Source: Methylobacterium sp. NMS14P
GTDB lineage: Bacteria > Pseudomonadota > Alphaproteobacteria > Rhizobiales > Beijerinckiaceae
Direction: 5' to 3'
Assembly (NCBI RefSeq): GCF_028583545.1
Contig: NZ_CP087106.1
Coordinates: 2,424,501-2,488,500, forward strand
Length of the DNA: 64,000 nucleotides
The notes beneath the pieces are model-generated. The model saw only the letters and a list, made by a program, of their open reading frames with translations. It had not been told where the DNA came from and ran no database searches. The position numbers and the translations under genes are program-made. This document shows positions 1 through 12,014 of the stretch, piece by piece (position 1 is the stretch's first letter; every line of letters begins with the position of its first letter).

Positions 1-2
1 CG

Positions 3-593
3 CTGATGGACCGGTTCGACGGCAAGCCGCTGAACTCGCCCAACGACGTGGTCTGCCATTCAGACGGCGCGGTCTGGTTCACCGACCCGGCCTTCGGGCC
101 GAACCCGCACGAGTCCATGGCCGCGCCGGAACTGCCCGGCAACGTCTACCGGATCGACCCCAGGACGGGGCAGGCCAGCGTCGTGGTCGAGGGCGTGGCG
201 GGTCCGAACGGGCTCTGCTTCTCGCCGGACGAGTCCAAGCTCTACGTCATCGAGGCGCGGGCGAAGCCGAACCGCCTGATCCGCGTCTACGATGTGGTCG
301 AGAACGGCACCAGGACCGCGAACGGGCGGGTGTTCTACGATGCCGGCACCGGCACGCCGGACGGCTTCCGCGTCGATGTCGACGGCAATCTCTGGTGCGG
401 CTGGGGGATGAGCGAGGCCGAGGACGGGGTCATCGTGCTCTCGCCGCAGGCCAAGCTGATCGGCCGGATCCGCCTGCCGGAGCGCTGCGCCAACCTGTGC
501 TTCGGCGGCGTCAACCGCAACCTGCTGCTGATGACGGCGTCGCACTCGGTCTATTCACTGTACGTGAACACGCGGGGCGCGGGGACCTGCTGA
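3..593 (+). CDS. SMP-30/gluconolactonase family protein (5' end outside window)
   Basis: This is the C-terminal part of a six-bladed beta-propeller lactonase of the SMP-30/gluconolactonase/LRE family. The frame is open to the left edge, so the start lies outside the window. Visible family signatures are NSPNDVV near the beginning (the Asn/Asp metal site), GPNGLCFSPDE in the middle, and PDGFRVDVDGNLW, whose Asp residues normally bind the divalent metal. Such enzymes hydrolyse sugar lactones or related esters. The exact substrate cannot be read from this fragment. It converges on metH, with a palindromic repeat between the two gene ends. Confidence 0.85.
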   Translation: MMDRFDGKPLNSPNDVVCHSDGAVWFTDPAFGPNPHESMAAPELPGNVYRIDPRTGQASVVVEGVAGPNGLCFSPDESKLYVIEARAKPNRLIRVYDVVENGTRTANGRVFYDAGTGTPDGFRVDVDGNLWCGWGMSEAEDGVIVLSPQAKLIGRIRLPERCANLCFGGVNRNLLLMTASHSVYSLYVNTRGAGTC

Positions 594-621
594 GATCGGA
601 TGGGCGGTTCGGGCCGCCCTG

Positions 622-715
622 CCGTCCTCGCGAGCGGCGCGAAGCAAACCAGGGCGGCGCCACGCTGACCGATGTCGCGCTGCCCCGAGTCGCTTCGCCA
701 CGCTCGCGATGACGG
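622..715. repeat. Dispersed palindromic repeat, family 1, copy A
   Basis: About 94 bp whose two ends are imperfect inverted copies of each other, with arms of about 40 nt starting CCGTC-CGCGAGCG and carrying GCGAAGC. It lies between the convergent 3' ends of the lactonase gene and metH. A long stem-loop could form on either strand and may stop transcription from both sides. Related copies occur near 4598, 24670, 29271 and 59472. Confidence 0.8.
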
Positions 716-728
716 CGGTGCCTCGCCC

Positions 729-4481
<3,753 letters not shown>

Positions 4482-4499
4482 CGTGCGTCCTGTCAGATC

Positions 4500-4551
4500 A
4501 CCTCGTCCTGAGGTGCCGGAGCGAAGCGGAGGCCTCGAAGGAGGGTTCGAA
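4500..4551. repeat. Palindromic repeat, family 2 (half copy) in the metH leader
   Basis: Begins with a small hairpin, ACCTC-GTCCT-GAGGT, and continues with GGAGCGAAGCGGAGGCCTCG. It matches one arm of the full family 2 element at 62001-62108. It sits 18 bases upstream of the metH ATG, so it would be in the 5' leader of any metF-metH read-through message. Confidence 0.6.
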
Positions 4552-4597
4552 GTTTCGTCCTGTCAGGCGTTTTCGCGCCCTTTGCGCGACCACGCCG

Positions 4598-4689
4598 CCG
4601 TCTTTGCGAGCGGAGCGAAGCAATCCAGCAGCGCCACGCTAACAGATGTCGCGCTGCCCTGGGTCGCTTCGCAGCGCTCGCGATGACGG
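4598..4689. repeat. Dispersed palindromic repeat, family 1, copy B
   Basis: About 92 bp inverted repeat between metF and metH, which both read on the minus strand. The left arm starts CCGTCTTTGCGAGCGGAGCG. The reverse complement of the right arm starts CCGTCATCGCGAGCGCTGCG. This is the same family as copies A, C, D and E. In this position it could attenuate read-through from metF into metH or stabilise the metF 3' end. Confidence 0.8.
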
Positions 4690-4716
4690 GGTAGGATGCT
4701 TATGAGACAGCCTTAT

Positions 4717-5634
4717 TCAAGCCGCCTTCGCCGCCGCCAGCTTCGGCGCCTGCGCGCGCAGGCCGAGCAGGTGGCAGATCGCGTAGACCAGATCCGACCG
4801 GTTCATCGAGTAGAAGTGGAAGTCGTTGACGCCCTCGTCCACGAGGTCGAGCACCTGCTCGGCCGCCACCGCGCCCGCCACGAGCCGGCGGGTCTCGACG
4901 TCGTTCTCCAGGCCCTCGAACCGGGCGGCCAGCCAGTAGGGCACCGAGGCGCCGGTGCGGCGGGCGAAGTTCGCCGCCTGCTTGAAGTTCTGCACCGGCA
5001 GGATGCCCGGGATGATCGGGATGGTGATCCCGGCGGCCCGGACCTTCTCCAAGTAGCGCAGGTAGATCTCGTTCTCGAAGAAGAACTGGGTGATCGCCTG
5101 GTCGGCCCCGGCATCGACCTTGGCCTTCAGGGCGTCGATGTCGGCGTCCAGCGAGGCCGCCTCGGGGTGCTTCTCGGGATAGGCCGAGACCGAGACCTTG
5201 AAGTCGCCGATCCGCTTGATCCCCTCGACCAGCTCGGCGGTCGAGGCGTAGCCCTCCGGGTGCGGCCGGTAGGCGTGGCCGACCCCCTCGGCCGGGTCGC
5301 CCCGGAGCGCCACGATGTGGCGCACGCCCGCGTCCCAGTAGGACTGGACCACCGCGTCGATCTCGTCGCGGGAGGCGTCCACGCAGGTGAGGTGGGCGGC
5401 CGGCTTCAGGCCGGTCTCGCGGACCATGCGGGCCACCGTGTTGTGGGTGCGCTCGCGGGTCGAGCCGCCGGCCCCGTAGGTCACCGAGACGAAGCTCGGC
5501 TGCAGCGGCGCGAGGCGCTCGATGGAGTTCCAGAGGATCTTCTCCATCTCGTCGGTCTTCGGCGGGAAGAACTCGATCGAGACGCGGATCGGGTGGTAGC
5601 CGTCGCGGCTGGCGCGGTGGGTGGAACGGCGCAT
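4717..5634 (-). CDS. metF: 5,10-methylenetetrahydrofolate reductase
   Basis: FAD enzyme that reduces 5,10-methylene-THF to 5-methyl-THF, the methyl donor used by MetH. At 305 residues it is the normal bacterial length. The N-terminal IEFFPPKT holds the conserved catalytic Glu (Glu21). VSVTYGAGGSTRE follows, and ALRGD and DAGADQAITQFFF are further family motifs of the TIM barrel. It starts 56 bp downstream of the SahR-like regulator on the same strand, so the two probably form an operon feeding metH. Confidence 0.96.
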   Translation of the reverse strand: MRRSTHRASRDGYHPIRVSIEFFPPKTDEMEKILWNSIERLAPLQPSFVSVTYGAGGSTRERTHNTVARMVRETGLKPAAHLTCVDASRDEIDAVVQSYWDAGVRHIVALRGDPAEGVGHAYRPHPEGYASTAELVEGIKRIGDFKVSVSAYPEKHPEAASLDADIDALKAKVDAGADQAITQFFFENEIYLRYLEKVRAAGITIPIIPGILPVQNFKQAANFARRTGASVPYWLAARFEGLENDVETRRLVAGAVAAEQVLDLVDEGVNDFHFYSMNRSDLVYAICHLLGLRAQAPKLAAAKAA

Positions 5635-5690
5635 CGGGGTCTCGTCCTCTATGTCGATCGGTTCAGACGAAGTCTGCGGAGGTCAGTGTC

Positions 5691-6701
5691 TCAGGCGACG
5701 GCGCGCTGAGGCTGTTCTGTGTCGGTGTCGGCCAGCCCGTCCTGGGCCAGCCAGAGGGTGACGGTGAGCTGGCCGGACTCGCGCGGCGCCAGATCGCGGG
5801 TGGCGACCGTCGCGAGGCCGGCCTCGGCGAGCCAGCCGGAGACCTGATCGGCGGAGAAGCCGAGCCGCCGGTGGGCCTGACCGGTGCGCAGGAACTCCAG
5901 CTCGTGCGGCGCGAAATCCACCACCAGCAGGCGGCCGCCCGGCGCCACGAGCCGCGCGGCGCCGCGGAGCGCCCGGGCCGGGTCGTCGAGGTAGTGCAGC
6001 ACCTGATGGACCACGACGAGGTCGAAGCTCGCCCGCGCGAAGGGCGGCGCGTGGATGTCGCCCTGCCGCAGATCGACGCGCGCGAGGCCCTGGCGCTCCA
6101 GGTTGGCCCGGGCCACGGACAGCATGGCGTGGCTCGAATCGAGCCCGGTGGCGCGGGCAGCCCGCGGCGCCAGCAGGCCGAGCATCCGGCCGGTGCCGGT
6201 GCCGAGATCGATCAGGCTGCCGATCGGGCGGTCGCCCAGGGCGTCGAGCACCGCGGCCTCCACCGTCGCCTCGGGCACGTGCAGGGAGCGCAGCTCGTCC
6301 CATTTGGGGGCCAGCCGGGCGAAGAAGGTCGTGGCCGCCTCGGCCCGCTGCGCCCGGACGGCGTCGAGCCGCGCGCGGTCCTCCGACAGGGGCGGCGCGG
6401 TCCGGTCGAGCCCGGACAGCAGCGGGTCCGCTAGGCCGGCGCGGGCGTCGGACAGCCGGAAGAACGCCCAGGCCCCCTCGCGGTGACGCTCGACCAGGCC
6501 GGCCTCGACCAGGAGCTTCAGGTGGCGGGAGATCCGCGGCTGGGACTGGCCGAGGATGTCGGTGAGGTCGGAGACCGACAGCTCCCCCTCGACGAGCAGT
6601 GCCAGGATGCGCAGGCGCGTCTCCTCTGCGGCGGCACGCAGGACGCCCAGGGCTTCCGGAAAGGGGATCGACCCCGCTTCTTGCCTGCGTTCGATAGACA
6701 T
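5691..6701 (-). CDS. ArsR-family regulator fused to a SAM methyltransferase domain (SahR-like)
   Basis: 336 residues from the ATG at 6701. Residues about 15-85 form an ArsR-type winged helix with recognition helix SQPRISRHLKLL at 53-64. Residues about 125-320 form a class I methyltransferase fold with the SAM motif LIDLGTGTGRM at 163-173. Regulators of this layout beside met genes are known as SahR in Alphaproteobacteria: they sense S-adenosylhomocysteine and repress methionine-cycle genes. That identity is inferred from architecture and neighbours. The chosen start lies inside a 22-bp palindrome. A longer open frame upstream to 6881 has no homology signal and was rejected. No Shine-Dalgarno sequence is visible, and the spacing to a candidate -10 box suggests a leaderless message. 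Confidence 0.88.
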   Translation of the reverse strand: MSIERRQEAGSIPFPEALGVLRAAAEETRLRILALLVEGELSVSDLTDILGQSQPRISRHLKLLVEAGLVERHREGAWAFFRLSDARAGLADPLLSGLDRTAPPLSEDRARLDAVRAQRAEAATTFFARLAPKWDELRSLHVPEATVEAAVLDALGDRPIGSLIDLGTGTGRMLGLLAPRAARATGLDSSHAMLSVARANLERQGLARVDLRQGDIHAPPFARASFDLVVVHQVLHYLDDPARALRGAARLVAPGGRLLVVDFAPHELEFLRTGQAHRRLGFSADQVSGWLAEAGLATVATRDLAPRESGQLTVTLWLAQDGLADTDTEQPQRAVA

Positions 6702-6718
6702 AAAGATATGTTTATGTC
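6697..6718. promoter_or_regulatory. 22-bp palindromic operator, probable SahR-type site
   Basis: The core reads CATAAAG-ATAT-GTTTATG. The full 22 bases equal their reverse complement at all but one symmetric pair (positions 9 and 14). Its AT-richness stands out against very GC-rich surroundings. It covers the start codon of the regulator gene and the candidate -10 hexamer, the arrangement expected of an autorepressor. ArsR-family dimers bind such sites. Binding by this protein is inferred. Confidence 0.75.
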
Positions 6719-6737
6719 CGTTTCGACGCGGGCGCAA
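6709..6737 (-). promoter_or_regulatory. Candidate promoter of the SahR-like gene
   Basis: On the minus strand, TTGCGC (6737-6732) and TAAACA (6714-6709) are separated by exactly 17 bases. Seven bases after the -10 hexamer comes the A of the start codon at 6701, the usual distance to a transcription start. This predicts a leaderless transcript, with the operator overlapping the -10 box and +1. Confidence 0.5.
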
Positions 6738-6852
6738 GCACGATCTTGATCTGGCCCGCGACCGATCGAGACGGCTTTGCCGAACCGTTGAGACCGAAGC
6801 GCGGCGCCCGCGTTGATGGCAGGGCCGCGGATCGCGCGCCCGGGAGGCGTGC

Positions 6853-7434
6853 ATGGCCGAGAGTCCGTTCCCGCAGATCACGCTGGTCCGCCACGGCGAG
6901 ACTGCCTGGAGCCGGTCCGGTCAGCATACCGGGCGCAGCGACATCCCTCTGACGCCGGAGGGCGAGGAAGCGGCGCGCGCCCTCGCCCCGCGCCTGGCGG
7001 CCCGCGCCTACGCGGAGGTCTGGTCGAGCCCGTCGGGCCGGGCGGCCACGACCTGCGCGCTGGCGGGCTTCGGCGACCGCCGCGCGACCGACCCGGATCT
7101 CGCGGAGTGGGATTACGGCGCCTACGAGGGCCGGACCACGAAGGCGATCCTGGCCGAGCGGCCGGACTGGCGGCTGTTCCGCGACGGCTGCCCCGGGGGC
7201 GAGACGGCGGCGGATGTCGGTGCCCGGGCGGACCGGGTCATCGCCCGGGCCCGCGCCCGCGACGCCGACCTCATCGTGTTCTCCAGCGCGCATGTCCTGC
7301 GCGTGCTCGCCGCGCGCTGGATCGGCCTCGAGCCGCAGGGCGGCGCGCTCCTCGTGCTCGGCACCGCGAGCGTCTCGGTCCTCGGCTACGAGCACGACCG
7401 CACCGAACCCGTGCTGCGCGCCTGGAACGGGTAG
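6853..7434 (+). CDS. Histidine phosphatase family protein
   Basis: 193-residue branch-1 histidine phosphatase (phosphoglycerate mutase/SixA/CobC-like fold). The phosphorylated histidine is His14 in LVRHGETAW. Glu85 in AEWDYGAYEG is the likely acid, and His147 in SSAHVLRV is the second catalytic histidine. The start has a strong GGGAGG at 6841-6846. The gene is divergent from the SahR-like gene and converges on the bestrophin-like gene with three bases between the ends. The substrate cannot be told from sequence; alpha-ribazole phosphatase, SixA-like and broad sugar-phosphate phosphatase activities are all possible. Confidence 0.9.
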   Translation: MAESPFPQITLVRHGETAWSRSGQHTGRSDIPLTPEGEEAARALAPRLAARAYAEVWSSPSGRAATTCALAGFGDRRATDPDLAEWDYGAYEGRTTKAILAERPDWRLFRDGCPGGETAADVGARADRVIARARARDADLIVFSSAHVLRVLAARWIGLEPQGGALLVLGTASVSVLGYEHDRTEPVLRAWNG

Positions 7435-7437
7435 GCG

Positions 7438-8334
7438 CTAGCGCAGCCAATACCCGTCGGGCGCCAGCGCCTTGGGCATCGGCTCGCCCAGGGCGTGGTG
7501 GACGATGCGGTCCACGGCGCGGACCATGGCGTCGAGGGGGAGGTCGTTGGGCTCGGTGCCGAACGGCTCCTCGAGCTCGTCGCCGAGGGCGTCGAGGCCG
7601 AAGAACGTGTAGGCCACGAGCGCGACCACGATCGGGGTCGCCCAGCCGAGGGATCCGGTGAGGCCCACCGGCAGGAGCAGGCAGTAGAGCCACGCGGTCC
7701 GGTACACGAGCAGCGTGTAGGCGAAGGGCAGCGGCGTGTTGGCGAGCCGCTCGCAGGCGGTGTGCACGCCCGACAGCGCCTCGATCCGGGCCTCGAGGAT
7801 GCCGAACTGGATGTCGCTGAGCCGGCCCGCGCGCGTCAGCGCGGCGAGGTCGCGGGTGATGGCGGCCAGGACCGAGTCGGTGGGATTCGGGCCGGACAGG
7901 TCCGATCCGGGGCTCGTCCGGTCGACGGCGGCGGCCTCGTCCAGGTCGCGCAGGCGGGCGTGGAGGCCGTGCGCGAAGGCCGACAGGCGCCGGAGCTGGA
8001 GCGCGGCCTCCCGCTCGGGCAGGAGGGCCGGGAGGGCGCGGGCGAGGTTGCGCACCTCGCCGATCAGGTTGCCCCAATGCTTCCGGGCCTCCCACCAGCG
8101 CTCGTAGCAGGCGTTGTTGCGGAAGCTCAGGAAGATCGAGAGGGCGAGGCCGACCACGGTGAACGGCGTCACACCGGCGCTGACCGGGAACAGCGCGGGC
8201 CACCGCGCCTCCGCCCACACCACCGCGCACGAGACCGCCACGATCCCCGCGAGCTTGGGCGCCACCCGCGGCAGGATCGAGCCGCGCAGGGTGAACAGCA
8301 GGGTCAGCAGGTTGGGCCGGGTGCGGACGATCAT
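7438..8334 (-). CDS. Bestrophin-family (YneE-like) anion channel
   Basis: 298-residue membrane protein of the bacterial bestrophin/UPF0187 family. Early hydrophobic segments are followed by SIFLSFRNNACYERWWEARK, the typical bestrophin segment FRxNxxYxRWWEAR. A long helical cytosolic part and two further membrane segments (about 210-265, containing TPLPFAYTLLVYRTAWLY) come next. Near the C-terminus, DLPLDAMVRAVDR matches the conserved end region. Family members form pentameric anion or cation channels in the inner membrane. It stands alone on the minus strand upstream of the ROK kinase gene. Confidence 0.88.
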   Translation of the reverse strand: MIVRTRPNLLTLLFTLRGSILPRVAPKLAGIVAVSCAVVWAEARWPALFPVSAGVTPFTVVGLALSIFLSFRNNACYERWWEARKHWGNLIGEVRNLARALPALLPEREAALQLRRLSAFAHGLHARLRDLDEAAAVDRTSPGSDLSGPNPTDSVLAAITRDLAALTRAGRLSDIQFGILEARIEALSGVHTACERLANTPLPFAYTLLVYRTAWLYCLLLPVGLTGSLGWATPIVVALVAYTFFGLDALGDELEEPFGTEPNDLPLDAMVRAVDRIVHHALGEPMPKALAPDGYWLR

Positions 8335-8434
8335 CGGGGCTTCGGCGATGCGGTGCTTCCGTCCTGCCCTGCCCCCTCCGGACCCGCAAGCGACGTCTCT
8401 GTGAGCTGTGTCGTGGACCGAGCTCGGACGGGCC

Positions 8435-9373
8435 TCAGACTGTCTCCGCCTCCCACAGCCACGCCGCGCCGCGCACGCCCGAGGCGTCGCCGTGCAGGCT
8501 CGCCCGCACGGGCGTGTCGAAGGCGTCGGAGAAGACGTGGGGGGCGATCGCCGCCGGCAGGCCCGCGATCAGCTCCGGAATGCGCGACAGGCCGCCGCCG
8601 ATCACGATCACGTCCGGATCGAGGAGGTTCACCACCTGGGCGGCCGCGCGCCCGAGGCGCTCGAGGTGGACGGCGAGCGTCTCCCGCGCCGCCGGGCTAC
8701 CGGCCCGGGCCTCGGCGACGACCGCCTCGGCGGTGAGGTCGCCGCTGTGCCGCCGCGCGTGGTCCGCCGCCAGCCCGGGACCGGACAGCCAGGTCTCGAC
8801 GCAGCCCCGGCGGCCGCAATAGCAGGCGGCGCCCGGCCGCTCGTCGTCGCGGGGCGCCGGCAGGGGGCCGTGGCCCCACTCGCCCGCGATGCCGTTGCGG
8901 CCCGTGAGCACCCGACCGTCGACGGCGATGCCGGACCCGACGCCGGTGCCCAGGATCACCGCCCAGACCACGCGGGCCCCGGCGCCGGCGCCGTCGATCG
9001 CCTCCGACACCGCCAGGCAGTTGGCGTCGTTCTCGATCCGGAGCGGGCGCTCCAGGCGCGCGCCGAGATCGGCCGCGAAGGGGTGTCCGTTGAGCCAGTG
9101 CGAGTTGGCGTTGCGCACGAGGCCCGTCGCCGGGGACAGGCTCCCCGGCATGCCGATGCCGACGCTGCAGGGCGCGCCGGCCTCGGCTTCGAGACGCAGG
9201 ACGAGGTCGGCCACGGCCTCGACGGTGGCCCGGTAGGCGCCCCGCGGGGCGGGCATCCGCGCCTCGGCCAGGGTCGTCCCGTCCCGGCCGAGCACGATCC
9301 CGGCGATCTTGGTGCCGCCGAGATCGATGCCGAGGCGCGGGCGACCTTTGTACTCCGCCGCGGGCGATCCCAT
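8435..9373 (-). CDS. ROK-family sugar kinase (glucokinase/N-acetylhexosamine kinase type)
   Basis: 312 residues from the ATG at 9373. The N-terminus GIDLGGTKIAGIVLG is the phosphate-binding loop of the ASKHA fold. ENDANC carries conserved residues of the sugar site. GTGVGSGI, GEWGHGPL and a zinc-type CYCGRRGCVETW motif (CXCGXXGCxE) are the ROK hallmarks. It probably phosphorylates a hexose or N-acetylhexosamine with ATP. The ATG overlaps the TGA of dctA (ATGA), so translation is likely coupled. A longer frame upstream lies inside dctA and was rejected. Confidence 0.9.
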   Translation of the reverse strand: MGSPAAEYKGRPRLGIDLGGTKIAGIVLGRDGTTLAEARMPAPRGAYRATVEAVADLVLRLEAEAGAPCSVGIGMPGSLSPATGLVRNANSHWLNGHPFAADLGARLERPLRIENDANCLAVSEAIDGAGAGARVVWAVILGTGVGSGIAVDGRVLTGRNGIAGEWGHGPLPAPRDDERPGAACYCGRRGCVETWLSGPGLAADHARRHSGDLTAEAVVAEARAGSPAARETLAVHLERLGRAAAQVVNLLDPDVIVIGGGLSRIPELIAGLPAAIAPHVFSDAFDTPVRASLHGDASGVRGAAWLWEAETV

Positions 9374-10752
9374 CACTCGGCGGCGGCGACCTTGCTGTCG
9401 GTGCCCATCGGCTGCGGCGACTCGTCGGCGATGTGGGTGCCGATGGCGACCGGGTGGGCCATCACCTCGTTGAGCTTGGCGACGTCGAGCTCGCCCTCCC
9501 AGCGGCTGACCACCACGCAGGCGACACCGTTGCCCACGAGGTTGGTGAGCGCGCGGCACTCGGACATGAACTTGTCGATGCCGAGGACCAGGGTCATGGC
9601 GGCGACCGGGACCGGGCTGTTGGGGATCGCCGAGAGGGTCGCCGCCAGGGTGATGAAGCCCGCGCCGGTGACGCCCGAGGCGCCCTTCGAGGTCAGCATC
9701 GCCACCAGGATGATGGTCGCGTACTGGCTGATCGACAGGTCCACGCCCACGGCCTGCGCCAGGAACAGCGTCGCCAGCGTCATGTAGATGTTAGTGCCGT
9801 CGAGGTTGAACGAGTAGCCGGTCGGCACCACGAGGCCGACGACCGAGTCCGAGGCGCCGAGGCGGCGCATCTTGGTCATGAGCTGCGGCAGCACCGTCTC
9901 GGAGGACGACGTGCCGACCACGATCAGCAGCTCGTCCTTGATGTAGGCGAGGAAGCGCAGGATCGAGAAGCCCGCCACCCGGGCGATCGTCCCGAGCACC
10001 AGCAGCACGAACAGGATCGCCGTGATGTAGAAGGTGCCGACGAGCCACGCGAGATCGTAGACTTTCTGGATGCCGTACTCGCCGATCGTGAACGCCATGG
10101 CGCCGAAGGCGCCGACCGGGGCGAGCTTCACCACGATGCCGATGATCCGGAAGAAGATCTGGCCGGCGGTGTCGATCGCGTGGTTCACCGAGGCCGCGCG
10201 CTCGCCGAGATTCGTCACCACGACGCCGGTGAGGATCGAGATCAGCAGCACCTGCAGCAGGTCGCCGGTGGCGAAGGGGTCGAGGAAGCTCTTCGGGATG
10301 ATCGCCAGGATGTGGGCGACCGTGGAGTCGGCCGCCGCCTTGCTGGCGTAGGTCGCGACCTTGCTGGCATCGAGCTTCGACGGGTCGGCGTTGAAGCCGG
10401 CACCGGGTCGGATCACCTCGCCGACGATGACGCCGATCAGCAGCGCGATGGTGGACACCACCTCGAAGTAGACCAGCGCCTTCAGGCCGACGCGGCCGAC
10501 CTTCTTCAGGTCGCCGATCGACGCGATGCCGTGGACGATCGTGCAGAAGATGATCGGCGCGATCATCATCTTGATCAGGCCGATGAAGGCGTCGCCGAGC
10601 CACTTCATCGACTTGCCGGTGGCCGGATCGTACCAGCCGAGCAGCACGCCGAGCGCGATGGCGATCAGGACCTGGATGTAGAGCACCTTGTACCAGGGCT
10701 CGCGGGGCGCTGCGGCGGGAGCCGTCGCCTGGATTGCCTGTGCCATGTCCAT
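9373..10752 (-). CDS. dctA: C4-dicarboxylate/proton symporter, DctA type
   Basis: Inner-membrane symporter of the dicarboxylate/amino acid:cation (DAACS) family, about 459 residues with 8 or more membrane segments. Family motifs are [29 protein letters not shown] (serine-rich re-entrant loop HP1), [14 protein letters not shown] and [15 protein letters not shown] (HP2). It should import succinate, fumarate and malate; a glutamate-specific paralogue cannot be fully excluded. Two closely spaced ATGs (10752 and 10746) are the best starts, and an in-frame extension to 10818 lacks support. Its stop overlaps the ROK kinase start. No RpoN -24/-12 element was seen upstream. Confidence 0.92.
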   Translation of the reverse strand: MDMAQAIQATAPAAAPREPWYKVLYIQVLIAIALGVLLGWYDPATGKSMKWLGDAFIGLIKMMIAPIIFCTIVHGIASIGDLKKVGRVGLKALVYFEVVSTIALLIGVIVGEVIRPGAGFNADPSKLDASKVATYASKAAADSTVAHILAIIPKSFLDPFATGDLLQVLLISILTGVVVTNLGERAASVNHAIDTAGQIFFRIIGIVVKLAPVGAFGAMAFTIGEYGIQKVYDLAWLVGTFYITAILFVLLVLGTIARVAGFSILRFLAYIKDELLIVVGTSSSETVLPQLMTKMRRLGASDSVVGLVVPTGYSFNLDGTNIYMTLATLFLAQAVGVDLSISQYATIILVAMLTSKGASGVTGAGFITLAATLSAIPNSPVPVAAMTLVLGIDKFMSECRALTNLVGNGVACVVVSRWEGELDVAKLNEVMAHPVAIGTHIADESPQPMGTDSKVAAAE

Positions 10753-10827
10753 CCCGTGCGACGACCGCGCACCCTCCCGATTTGCCGGCACGCTAGCGAT
10801 TATCACCCGGCGCCTCAACGCTGCACG

Positions 10828-10855
10828 CTTATCTGCCCCGAACCATCCGTGACAA
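10828..10855 (-). promoter_or_regulatory. Weak candidate sigma-70 promoter for dctA
   Basis: On the minus strand, TTGTCA (10855-10850) is followed after 16 bases by GATAAG (10833-10828). The -35 box matches TTGACA at five of six positions; the -10 box is weak. It lies about 75 bp upstream of the dctA start. Confidence 0.3.
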
Positions 10856-10915
10856 AAACCTGTCGATCCCGGGCGGAGACTGCTCTCGTCCGACCGATGC
10901 GCGGGTCCGCGAAAG

Positions 10916-10954
10916 CGGACGGGCCGCAGCGCGATCTGCGCTGCGGCCCGTCCG
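10916..10954 (-). terminator. Perfect 17-bp stem-loop downstream of the CYTH-like gene
   Basis: The arm CGGACGGGCCGCAGCGC, loop GATCT and an exact complementary arm form a very stable hairpin. It lies 77 bp beyond the stop of the minus-strand CYTH-like gene. On that strand it is followed by CTTTC rather than a proper T run, so termination is likely but not certain. Its edge abuts the 13-bp tandem repeat. Confidence 0.6.
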
Positions 10955-11004
10955 TGTCTCGCGTTCGTGTCTCGCGTTCGTGTCTCGCGTTCGTGTCTCG
11001 CGTC
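10953..11004. repeat. 13-bp tandem repeat, four copies
   Basis: The unit CGTGTCTCGCGTT is repeated at 10953, 10966, 10979 and 10992. The first three units are exact and the last differs in its final base. It is non-coding and lies between the CYTH-like gene and the terminator hairpin. Confidence 0.95.
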
Positions 11005-11030
11005 GTTGCGCCGCGGTGCGGCGTCGAGGC

Positions 11031-12014
11031 TCAGGTCTGCTGCTGGGTCCGGCGGGGACGGACGGTCCAGCGCTCGAACATCGAGGCGGGATCCTCGCTC
11101 TTCCCGTCCTTGTTCTCGGCGGCGGGATCGGGCTGCTGGTGGATCGCCGCGCCGAGCGCTTGCGACAGGCTCTCGATCACGTCGTCGATGCGGGCGTCCC
11201 CGTGCAGGGCGTCGCCGGTGCCGGCCTGCGGGGCGGGCGTCTCGGCGGCGTGCGCGGCGTGCGCGGCCGCTTCCGGCGCGGGTTCCGGCTGCGGCTCGGG
11301 CTCGGGGTGATGCTCGGGGACCGGCTCGGGCGGGCGCGGGGCGGAAGCGGCGGGCTCCGGAGCCGGCGGCGGGGCCGCGACGACCGGCGCGGCAGCGGCG
11401 GCGGCGGGCGCGGCCCGGCGCATGGCGCCCATCGCGCCCTCGTCGGACTCGGTCGTCCGGCTGCTGCTGCTGCCGTAGCGGCCGAAGCCGAACCGGGGCT
11501 CGATCAGGTCCAGCACCGCGTCCAGCGCGGCGTTGCTCAGCGCCACCTCCTCGGCGGCCGGCACGCCCTGGATGGCCAGGGCCGCCCGCTCGAAGGCCGG
11601 CTCGTTGCTGACCTCGCGGCCGAACCAGCCCGGGGCGTGGAAGCCGGCGGCCTCGCCGTCATTGTCGAAGGTGACGCTGATCAGGTCCAGGCTGCCGGGG
11701 GTGACGTAGCGGTCGATCGCGATCTCGCGGCCGCCGGCATTCAGGGTCGTGCGGTCGTAGGCGGCCTTGCCGGGGCAGACGTCCAGCAGCGCGTCGCCGT
11801 GGGCGCGCGGGACGTCGGTGCGCTCCTCGACCGGGATGCCGTCCGGCCCCTTGTTCACCAGGACCAGCTGACAGATCTGGCCGTCGACGCGCACGTAGGA
11901 GGCGCGGCCGCCCTGGGGCGCGAAGTGACCCTCGGTGATCCGGGCGCCGCCCCGCTCCTTGCGGATCAGGCGGACCAGGGACGGTGCGACCAGAAATCGG
12001 CGAACGGTGCTCAT
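11031..12014 (-). CDS. Degenerate CYTH-like domain protein with Pro/Ala/Glu-rich tail
   Basis: 327 residues. Residues 1-150 follow the layout of CYTH/triphosphate-tunnel proteins: RRFLV at the start, a mid-region with [20 protein letters not shown], and the closing [13 protein letters not shown], which resembles the PDWLGREVT end motif of CYTH adenylate-cyclase-like proteins. The catalytic ExExK at the N-terminus is absent (TVRRF here), so enzymatic activity is doubtful. Residues about 195-285 are low-complexity Pro, Ala and Glu, likely disordered. A good GGGAGGGG precedes the ATG. The family call is by eye; the function is unknown. Confidence 0.55.
   Translation of the reverse strand: MSTVRRFLVAPSLVRLIRKERGGARITEGHFAPQGGRASYVRVDGQICQLVLVNKGPDGIPVEERTDVPRAHGDALLDVCPGKAAYDRTTLNAGGREIAIDRYVTPGSLDLISVTFDNDGEAAGFHAPGWFGREVSNEPAFERAALAIQGVPAAEEVALSNAALDAVLDLIEPRFGFGRYGSSSSRTTESDEGAMGAMRRAAPAAAAAAPVVAAPPPAPEPAASAPRPPEPVPEHHPEPEPQPEPAPEAAAHAAHAAETPAPQAGTGDALHGDARIDDVIESLSQALGAAIHQQPDPAAENKDGKSEDPASMFERWTVRPRRTQQQT

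Noticed and set aside
4482..4716. Cobalamin or SAM riboswitch upstream of metH
   Set aside because: The gap consists of two palindromic repeats; no B12-box or SAM-II-like core is visible.
6702..6881. Longer N-terminus for the SahR-like regulator
   Set aside because: The added residues are Arg/Ser-rich with no homology, and they overlap the operator and promoter and the divergent phosphatase gene.
10753..10915. RpoN -24/-12 promoter for dctA
   Set aside because: No TGGCAC-N5-TTGC pattern found; only a weak sigma-70-like candidate.
10953..11004. CRISPR-like array
   Set aside because: Units are directly adjacent without spacers and only 13 bp long; it is a simple tandem repeat.
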